Assembly: GCA_037903355.1 (NCBI GenBank)
Contig: JBAJFE010000004.1
Span: 6,122,001-6,186,000 of the forward strand
DNA: 64,000 nucleotides
From: Trichuris trichiura
Lineage: Eukaryota > Nematoda > Enoplea > Trichinellida > Trichuridae
Reading direction: 5' to 3'
Shown here: piece after piece, positions 56,601 through 64,000 of the stretch
Numbering within the stretch: position 1 is the first letter of the stretch
Layout of the letters: every line of letters starts with the position of its first letter
Translations under genes and position numbers: made by a program
Notes under the pieces: generated by a model
What the model saw: the letters and a program-made list of their open reading frames with translations, nothing else
The model's database searches: none
What the model was told of the DNA's origin: nothing

Positions 56601-59600
56601 GTCAAGTGCAAGCGGGCATGAGAAGAGAAAAAGAGAAAGGCGCAGAAGAAAGAAGGTAGAGTCACGGGAAAGATGGAAAGTTTAAAACCCGGTTTGTTTA
56701 AAAACAGACGGGTATATATCGTTGGTTTGCTCCTTGTTGCTCTTTTGTTAGTGATGTCGCGGAAGGTCGATTGGGTGCTCGCCGCAAAGTCGGACTGACT
56801 AGGCGGGAACAAAGCTCGACAGTTCAAAACAGAGCTAACAGCTGAGACGTCTCCGCCAAGGTTGGTCGGGTGGAGTGGTTTGCAATCGTCAAGACTGACC
56901 CGAATTGCATTGATGAAGAGTCTTGATTTGTCCCGAAAGCTTCGAACTTAACGTTTATGCAATAAACGTTATTTATAAAAGCAGGTTGAAAAACCGCAAA
57001 AAATTCTACAAGAAACGTTTTAAAAAACTAATACTTTCATAATGAGATTTTTTATTTTCCTTCATTGCATTTCAATAAACATCTAAAGATTACTCCACTT
57101 CAAACGTCTGAACGACATATCAGTTTTGAAATAAATACAACGTGCTCGAAGTAAACGTGCATGCGGAAAGTGCACTTGATAAGAAGAGCAAACGTAAATT
57201 CGTTCTTTCGTTATCTTTTTCCTTATAGGCGCTATGCCAAGGCAGGAATTCAAATTGTGAACCCAAAGGAAAAACGAATATTAGGTCGCTAAAAGGGGCT
57301 TAGCATTGTCTTCATTATATTGAACCGTAATAGATAAAAAAAAAGTTCTCATTCAAGTTGGAACATAGCGATGCCACCGCACAGGCGTACAAAAACGCGA
57401 AAGCATATATCATTGTTTAACAGCGATGAGCCAATATCCCATAAAAGATGGCGTCATTCTTCATCCTGGAAAAACCGCGCTACAGGGAATTCGCGAATAA
57501 GAATATAGCAAATAAGGAGGGCTGATTGTATTCAAAATTTCAACCTTCGGTATTTCAACTGTTCGGCACTTCCACTATTTGGTGTTTTAGCATTTTGAGT
57601 CTTTTAGTATTTTGGCCATTCGGCATTTTAACAACTCATTATTTCGATCATTCGACGTATTTTGACCATTCGATCTTCTGACTTTCGGTCGTTCGGCTCT
57701 CCATCATATGACTCAAACCGAAAGCGGATGATTTTTTGCACAATACCATGGCCTTATTAGAAAATACGTACATAATTGAATTAGGTTGAATACCGTAGGG
57801 CAGACGGTCGGTGGGTTTAACACCTGTGTTGATCATTCCACTAGCGTTAATATTAATGTATATTGAATCCTGTCGTAGCATTTTTCAAAGGAATTGCTGT
57901 TTTTCATTAATTACTAAAACGTTGAACTGGGACATTATCGTCTTAATTTCGAACTTTTGAACGAAGAGAACTAAGGGCAACTCATCGAAGAAACGTAAAC
58001 ATAATAGTTCTGTTCAAAGTGGTCGTAGTAACAGAGAACTTTCTGCTGGTAATGTAGCTTTTTTAGGGTAAAAATCAGGAGACGTTCTTCATGATTATGT
58101 ACGCGTAATCTTGCGTTGCACGTTAACAGTAGCAGACAGCTTCCCGAAGGGGGGAGTATCCATTCTTAGTTGTCTTGAGAAATTGTAATTTCTTGCTTAT
58201 TTTTTTCCTTCAAGCTTGTAGTTCTACTATTATTTGAGATAGCAGCTATATCTTCGTACTTGGCTAGCGAGTTTGTAAGAAGGTATAACACGTGAAGAAA
58301 TTTTTAGCAACAAAAGGCGTAAGCCAATTTCCACTGACTTTTACTAGCTGCTGGTATACTCAAATGCAAGAACCTACCAACGGAAAACTTTAAAAATGCC
58401 CGCTTTAAAATCCTCGGAAACGATAGATGGCATTCGCTGCCAAAAATCATATTTACAACTTAAGACCGCTGATGACGGGTCTCGAATGACCCGAAAGCTC
58501 CGGACATTTTAGTAATAAAAGTTTTTTCAACGGGACATAAAAATCCGTACAAAAAGAAGCAACCAAATGAAATTATACGGTCCCGTACGAAGACACTATA
58601 TCTTCAAAGCTGCTGGTATAGTTTTATTATCATTAATAAATAAGGAAAACTTCCCGTGTAAATGTAATGATTTTATTTTACCAATAACTGTTAATATCAA
58701 CATTAATGGAAGTTTTTCTGCACAAGTATGTTGGAAATGATACCGTTCTCGCTTTGACGTTTGAGCTGTTAATAAATAAACCTGCTGTTCTAGGCCGTTC
58801 CCTTCTCTTCCACGCCTTCACCGTCACATTAAGGAAAAGCACCTTCCGTCTTCCGTGAAGTGCATGTATCCGCAAAATCGTGGCAAGTAATTAGTTACAA
58901 TGTATGCTTTTTATGTACAAAAATACAAAGTCGTACATACAGACATTACGTTCCTCTTCCTGTTACTCCTTGCGCAGACAACGCGCCTATTCGCATGCCT
59001 GTTCCATCGGTAGATCAGCAACAATCGCTATTTGGTCCTGTTGGAACAATGATGCCAAACGCGCGATTTCCGAAGGTCTCTCAAGAACAAGTGCCACAAG
59101 CGGGCTGTTTTCCGCAGCCTACTACATCTCAGACTCAGCTATCAAGTGAACTTGGTTTATCTTACAGTCCTGTTACTTTACCTTTATTGATCTAGAGCTT
59201 CCACAATTATTCTATGACGTTCAAGGGAATGTGTTCGCTCCTCGTCCTTCTGGTCAATCTGTTGCGATGTATCAGTTATCATCAAGGGCACAAATGACGG
59301 CGCCTACACTTCCACCGGTTGTCTCATCAGGTTTGCTCTTTTTAGTTAGTTGTTTTGCATTGGGAATGTGTTTTTGCCGTTTTAAACTTTTAACATAGAT
59401 TTTTCTGCACGGTGAATCTATTTTTGTACTGCCCTCCAAAGATGAATATTTCTGAAGTCGGCGCTCCGATCAACTTAGGACTGTCTTTGGAAGAGAGGAG
59501 GGCTACATTTGCTTCTAACCCAGCGTCAGCATTGCGACGAAGCGTTGCATTCAGCTTCTTAGTAATGAGTTTGGTTCTTGAATTTATCGAAATATGTTTT

Positions 59601-60777
59601 CTAATAGCTGCAGCAGTAGCATTTGTTGCGATCCCGATTCGATGTGTTTGACAATCACCCTAAAGAACGTTTCGTCTTGCGAGATTGTTGCCAGTTTTTT
59701 CATAGATGTTTTCAATTTTAATTCAGTAAAAGTGATTTCTGCAACGTGCAGGAGTCAAGAGTGGAGAAAGTTGGGTATTGCTGTTGTACAGCAGTCACCG
59801 ACACTATGATTGAGACTGATGTGTTGCTCAAGGTAAAACTGGCGTGTCTTGGGATCCCCCAACTTCCAGTGCTTATGACGTGTGATTTGCTTGAATTCAG
59901 ACAGAACAATTTCAGAATGTTTACTACGGTTTCGTTCTGGTTCCAGTCCTCTTACCAGTTTTATTTCGAAGCTGAATTTCTTTAGAAGCCGATAACTAAC
60001 TGTTTCTTACAGTTTTAGTAGTACTCATCCATCAGCTGAACAGAGAGCTCTGCGCAACGCCCCAAAACCTTTTTTTCTCACAACGTCGATCTTTTTCTTT
60101 ATTTCTTCGTTGCCGTCGGTTGCAGCAGATATGTTACGTTATGCATTCATCGGCAGAAATTAATCAAAAGCGTTCTCAAGCTAACAAATTTTAAAATTGC
60201 GTTCATTAAGCTGTAATGCTTCACCTGGCAAGCAGTATAGTCGGTGTAGCACAACTGATTTTTGCTCGTTTTCATTGCTTATTGCTTCAATTAGTAATTG
60301 AGCAAAAGATTGCTAATCGTTTCTATGTTTAAGTTCCATCTGTAAAACCGCCGTCTGCTTCGATGCCATTTTTGCAACCAAGCGCTGTTCCTTACTCAAG
60401 TTTTGGATTGAATCCACCCGTCGATCCTGGCCGAACGATTGTGCGTTCTACGGCAAGGATCGTAGGCGATGATGCTGAAGTCGACGTACCAGCGCATCCC
60501 CATCAAGTTCTATTATCGGAGGAGTACGTTAAGTGAGTCAGCGATTTTTACGTTTATTCTCATTTTCTCGTTCCATGCTTGTGAGTGAATTTACAGGTAT
60601 TTGGAAGGGAAGGCTGAAAAACGACAACTGGAACCTTCTACCCCTAGTCAACCAAGCAAGAAAAATAGCAATAAGTGCACGGAATTGATCATCAATGCGT
60701 ATAATTCTCTTTTCCGCAAAGATAGCGCTGATATATCGAAGGGGTTAGTTGATGCCATGAAGCAGTATCTATCTTGA
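44690..60777 (+). CDS. PBRM1: Polybromo (PBAF chromatin-remodelling subunit)
   Basis: ATG at 44690 (MPNKQQASTSEGYADDVPLV). Frame-checked 5' exons: 44690-44794, 44842-44939, 45898-46045, 46101-46246, 46303-46474, 46526-46693, 46751-46833, 49423-49629, 49688-49757 and 49805-49903. Domains: bromodomain 1 (44.84-46.2 kb, SSPEYHKIINKPMDL), 2 (46.34-46.83 kb, YPEYYACIEEPMDL), 3 (49.55-49.99 kb, FPDYYEETTKPVSF), 4 (50.23-50.70 kb, YPDYYQVIPEPIDL), 5 (50.88-51.33 kb, YPDYYEVIKKPIDM), 6 (51.36-51.90 kb, KRYRRLDRFQEDMF); BAH 1 (52.61-53.13 kb, YNVGDFVYVKPTEAGLQPH) and BAH 2 (53.42-54.08 kb, CHNKFWVKLGDCVYL); HMG box (54.33-54.56 kb, SGYILFSAVVRKRIM); C2H2 finger 1 (YCCRWRECDYQFES, 54.63 kb); finger 2 split over a 3.8 kb intron; Pro-rich region (58.93-59.33 kb); and a C-terminus with YVKYLEGKAEKR (60.5 kb), stop at 60777. 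It is nuclear and binds acetylated histones within SWI/SNF-PBAF. Confidence 0.92.
47620..48358 (+). pseudogene. Unidentified coding-like block in a PBRM1 intron
   Basis: The largest frame, 47996-48358 (120 codons, MSVWKNACGNDLSYKVECNR ... TFCHECCHVLWV), and earlier in-phase-shifted pieces (VPLTFVDTAKVPVYHLLQTN at about 47.83 kb) lie in the 2.6 kb intron between bromodomains 2 and 3. The block is more GC-rich than the surrounding intron and open in several frames, suggesting an inserted, decayed coding sequence. No family is recognised and no terminal repeats were found. Confidence 0.3.
55975..56079. repeat. Left outer inverted repeat rich in ACCGAA/TCGAAA
   Basis: A degenerate array of short units such as GACCGAAAGTC, GGTCGAAAC, ATACCGAAT. 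It is the inverted partner of 57531-57711, directly abutting the pogo-type element. This extends the symmetry of the insertion beyond the canonical TA-flanked ends. Confidence 0.6.
56080..57528. mobile_element. pogo-type non-autonomous element with long inverted repeats
   Basis: Begins CAATTGCCCTCTTTATCGGC and ends with the complement of CAATCAGCCCTCCTTATTTG, flanked by TA. Both ends continue into TTCTTATTCGYGAATTCCCT and GTAGCGCGGTTTKTCC. This matches the terminal region of the 7116-8307 element (GCGGTTTGTCCGG, GACGTCAT), so they belong to one family. The inverted repeats are about 190 bp, up to GGCATCGCTATGTTCCAACT. The middle is a foreign insertion (56565-57040). Confidence 0.75.
56565..57040 (+). 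mobile_element. Penelope-like fragment nested in the pogo-type element
   Basis: Starts at an AACACCCGTTAGGATGG end and contains TTGATGAAGAGTCTTGATTT then GTCCCGAAAGCTTCG, a degenerate hammerhead-like core. The 3' tail (GCAATAAACGTTATTTATAA) resembles sequence at 29.13 kb in SRRM1. The opposite strand of 56576-56827 carries a meaningless open frame. Confidence 0.5.
57531..57711. repeat. Right outer inverted repeat rich in TTCGG/TTTCGAC
   Basis: TTCGGTATTTCAAC, TTTTGGCCATTCGGC, GACCATTCGATCTTC, GACTTTCGGTCGTTCGGC: the mirror of the left array at 55975-56079, longer by about 75 bp. Confidence 0.6.
58359..58607 (+). mobile_element. Single-arm Penelope-like insertion
   Basis: Flanked by the 13-bp direct repeat AGCTGCTGGTATA (58346-58358 and 58608-58620). 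Starts CTCAAATGCAAGAACCTACC, the inner sequence of the 35 kb palindrome arms, and runs through the hammerhead-like core to GGTCCCGTACGAAGACACTA. It is the non-palindromic form of the same family and defines the 3' tail. Confidence 0.85.
58469..58503 (+). ncRNA. Hammerhead-like core (58 kb copy)
   Basis: CTGATGA, C, GGGTC, loop TCGAAT, GACCC, GAAAGC. Transcribed in the sense of the PBRM1 gene, within its intron. Confidence 0.5.
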
Positions 60778-61019
60778 GTATTGTTTTCGTTTCAAACCGT
60801 TGCTTGCTCTGATTGTATTGCATGAAAGCAAATTAAGTCATTGTCCAAGCTAACGGCGCATAGTAAATTTTCTTGTGTATTAATAAAAATAGCCTACTTT
60901 CTGCTAGCGCACAATTCAAAATCTTTTCAGTCCGTCGTTCATTTCGTTCTATGCCCCATTGGTTATCAGAGAACCCGTCGATAGATGAAATCTTGAATTT
61001 TTTGGGCCGACTTTCATGG

Positions 61020-61120
61020 TAAAGTTTCTGTACAGTAGGACCCGTTGGTAATCAAGTTTTCACTCCGGAGCTTTCGCGTGCACCCTTTACTCGCCATCAG
61101 CGGTAAAGAATGACAAGACT
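61020..61120 (-). repeat. Diverged Penelope-like 3' fragment
   Basis: TAGGACCCGTTGGTAATCAA, then CCGGAGCTTTCGCG...CGCCATCAGCGG. On the - strand the core is CTGATGG and the stem is poorly paired, so the structure has decayed. Confidence 0.5.
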
Positions 61121-61129
61121 AGTTGTGCA

Positions 61130-62770
61130 TGCAGACTGCCTGTCTGAACAGGTCGTCCGCCGGGTGAACTTTTAATTTGCTATTCATTTGCATTCAGCAT
61201 TTTAATCACCACTTAACCAGCGTCCAAAGCGAGTTTTCACTTTCTTCCTTCGCAGTAGCTTATCGTTGTCCTTTTGGCTTCCAGCACTCTCTGAAATTTT
61301 CCGCAGTCCCAGGGAAGAATCACTGTTCTAGTGCATATGGTGTGGTCAGTTTGATTGATCAAACAGAATGCTACGATATGTGCGGTTTGGTGCGCCTAGC
61401 CACGTTGCTGACAATTTTTTAAGCGGAGCAATTCGCCTATAATAGCCAGACAAAAGGAAAGATGCACGGCGGTCGCAGGTCGACTAAACTATAACAGAAC
61501 AACCTGAAAGCGCATTTATTTAACGTGTAGGGGTAACAAAACAATGGTGTGATTCTTCTAGCAAAATCATTGAGCCACTGAGCAAAAAAAAAAGAAGAAA
61601 TGACCCGGCCAAGGATGATTCATTACTGCTCTTTAGTAATGCAAGGGCATTGAAACGTGAGTACAAAAAGATCCCCATATTTGAAATATTCAGCAGCTAT
61701 AAACATAAAACAGCCGCAATACAACCCATTTCAGTACATTTCTGACCCATTTTGGATTTCATCCCGCTCCGAATGTAGAACATCTGATTTTATTCTGCTG
61801 CTTAATTTGGAAAAGATTCATCTCTATAAAGTTTTTTCTCTTTATTCGGATCTCCTGCTTTAACAGAAACTTTTCTTGCGTAGCTTTCGGCCCCAACTTT
61901 GGGCCTTCATCAGCGCAAACGAACAAATAAGCAAAAATTCACAAAACCCCTCTGCCTTCAGGATCGGCTGGTGAGGAGCTCTTGCAGATCGTCAGCCGAC
62001 GTAGAATCCTGTTGAGTCGACCTTTGACTCATCGAAGTTGACTCCACCAGTGGCCGGTGTTACTTCAGAGCAGTCATCACGCAGCTGTCCTCAGTGATAG
62101 CGCGACATAAAATGACAAGGAAATTGATGAAACAGTCGTTGTAGACGTGGTCAAACAAATTTAGACTGTCTACTCCACTTTCCGTAGTTTTCCTTCCTAT
62201 TTTTTCTTTTACTATGGGCATGTGATCACCCCATTATGCACCGTTTGCATTTGGTTTTCAGTCCTTCCTTAACGGGATTTTAATTAATATAAGGTTTGGA
62301 TTGTTGAATTGTTAATTAAAGATTGTTTGAACCCCATCGGCTGTGATTAAGAAAATTTTATGGAACGGTGCAAAGTCGGCTGACCAATTGGCTAAATATA
62401 TGGAAGATGCGTTGTACAGCATTCTGAAGAAGACGCAGTTTTTTTAGCAGCATGACAAGTCGACCTTGCCAGGGAATGAAACCTTGCATCTTGTATACGT
62501 TTGATTTATAAAGGATGAGAATTTCCTACAGTAACTGTTGTCCGCAAAACAGCTGCTGATGGATTAGAAAGTTGAGTCAACTTTCCCTCTTTTGAAAAAC
62601 CTTTTATAGAAAGAAAATATCCCTCTTAGGAAAATAAATTCTGCTGCGTCTTACGGGCAGCCAGTGACTTCATCGCCTTATGCAAAGCAGCTTGCGTCAA
62701 ATACATTGGCTGTTCATTGTGTTGTCCACTGACATTACCTTGCCGCGAGAAGTCTGAGAGCTCGACTGAA
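61130..62770. other. Intergenic; one Penelope-like fragment, otherwise nothing
   Basis: Apart from the fragment at 61855-61925, only short motif-free frames (61177-61422 +, 61657-61863 +). Confidence 0.4.
61878..61913 (-). ncRNA. Hammerhead-like core (61.9 kb fragment)
   Basis: On the - strand: CTGATGA, A, GGCCC, loop AAAGTTG, GGGCC, GAAAGC. A fourth compensated stem variant, and the only one in which the extra base is A, so it cannot pair with the following G. Confidence 0.5.
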
Positions 62771-63100
62771 CTATTCACTGCAGTATGTGATTACGCAGCG
62801 GTTAACAAAATAAAAAGTAAAGCTCTGAATGGTAATCCGTTTCGCCACTAGTGCAAACAAAATGACGAAGAATACAACCACTTTCTGCTGCATGCTGAAG
62901 CACGCTGGTTCCCGAACGTGAACTCTTTGTCTCGTTTTCATAGCCATTTTGAAACGGTCTTGGAATTTTTCGGGAATCATGACATTTCCCTGGATGAGAA
63001 CTTGAAAAAGTTTAGTCGTCACATCGTTTGTTTGATTTGTTTCTAAGTCCAATGAATAAACTAATCTTGCAAGGAGATCAACGCTATTTGGAAAGAGCAA
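62771..63100 (-). CDS. Unrecognised open frame with a hydrophobic segment
   Basis: A 109-codon frame beginning MLFPNSVDLLARLVYSLDLE, including GNVMIPEKFQDRFKMAMKTR and a likely membrane span VVVFFVILFALVA near residue 78. Composition is protein-like, but I do not recognise a family. It lies downstream of ATP synthase alpha on the same strand. Confidence 0.3.
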   Translation of the reverse strand: MLFPNSVDLLARLVYSLDLETNQTNDVTTKLFQVLIQGNVMIPEKFQDRFKMAMKTRQRVHVREPACFSMQQKVVVFFVILFALVAKRITIQSFTFYFVNRCVITYCSE

Positions 63101-63579
63101 GTTATCGTTTGCGCGTTAGACCAAGCGTCCTCACTGATCTCTTGAAGAAAAAGCGAGCTTGGCTGCGATTAACGGAATAATGGGATTTGCGGTTGCTGCC
63201 TAGTAGAATGCAGCCAAATATGCACAAATTAGGTTCATCGCGACAAGGTCAGCCTTCCCGCTGAAAATTTCCACCGCAGTCATTTATGAATAAAGCTTCG
63301 AGCCGTCGCTAGTCCTTTTCCATTTTTATGAGAGCGCGGAAAGCGCTGTTAAGACGGTGGGCCTTATCAAAACTAGAATTTTTGCGAGGTGCAAATTTAC
63401 ATACAACCGTTTTGGTGGCGCGATAAATAACGCGACCTTGAATCGCATAAAAACATTCAGGAATTAACCTACATTCGAAACACTTCATTCATAATGACTG
63501 CACGTCGGAAGTATTCAAGTACAATCATGCACCTTTGCTGCTTTTGTGGATTTAGATTTTCATGAAAAATATGCCTTCG

Positions 63580-64000
<421 letters not shown>

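Larger units (their letters stand above)
54958..58790 (+). other. Long PBRM1 intron splitting the second zinc finger
   Basis: The donor follows RKEGK (GTAAGTGCC at 54957) and the acceptor (TGTTCTAG) precedes PFPSLPRLHRHIKEKH at about 58793. The intron of about 3.8 kb is far longer than most in this gene. It contains a pogo-type element with a nested insertion (56080-57528), its outer inverted repeats, and a Penelope-like single-arm copy (58359-58607). Confidence 0.8.

Overview
The window looks like nuclear DNA of an animal, most likely a clade I (Dorylaimia, Trichuris/Trichinella-like) nematode. The protein-coding genes are spliced with many introns of about 45-58 bp and GT-AG ends. The gene content is metazoan: polybromo, SRRM1, ATP synthase alpha, and secreted proteins with nematode-type EB and WR-like cysteine modules. 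No operons, CRISPR arrays or bacterial features are present. The species assignment is an inference from gene style, not a proof.

Layout. 1-11.6 kb is gene-poor. It holds a candidate signal-peptide exon (3.9 kb), a mariner fragment (4.5 kb), a pogo/Tigger element with intact ends (7.1-8.3 kb) and a non-autonomous hAT element (9.3-10.1 kb). 11.6-13.55 kb carries a secreted cysteine-rich EB/WR-type gene on the + strand. A paralogue lies on the - strand from 25.2 to 17.2 kb, so the two genes converge. Introns of the - strand copy hold a mariner element with terminal repeats (23.5-24.8 kb) and a 2 kb palindromic Penelope-like element with GIY-YIG coding remnants (18.65-20.66 kb). 26.7-34.9 kb (- strand) is the splicing coactivator SRRM1: a PWI domain followed by an RS-rich tail cut into many tiny exons. 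35-43.5 kb is repeat-rich: several hairpin-like insertions, a decayed Ty3/gypsy integrase and a second hAT element. 44.7-60.8 kb (+ strand) is polybromo (PBRM1), with six bromodomains, two BAH domains, an HMG box and two C2H2 fingers. From 61 kb on there are repeat fragments, then the 3' end of mitochondrial ATP synthase subunit alpha on the - strand at the window edge.

The most interesting signal is a dispersed family of short insertions sharing a CTGANGA-stem-GAAA core. Its stem bases covary between copies (GGGTC/GACCC, GGGAC/GTCCC, GGCTC/GAGCC, GGCCC/GGGCC), as expected of a selected RNA structure close to a hammerhead ribozyme. A variant of the same core lies downstream of the GIY-YIG reading frame in the 2 kb element, which ties the family to Penelope-like retroelements. 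Four copies have 13-16 bp target duplications. Three of these are near-perfect palindromes with a short unpaired tail; the fourth is a simple single-arm copy.

The host genes do not form a pathway. PBRM1 (chromatin remodelling), SRRM1 (mRNA splicing) and ATP synthase alpha (mitochondrial energy) are housekeeping genes; the EB/WR genes are accessory secreted proteins. Splice sites were read by eye and checked by reading phase where stated; exon lists for SRRM1 and PBRM1 are partial.
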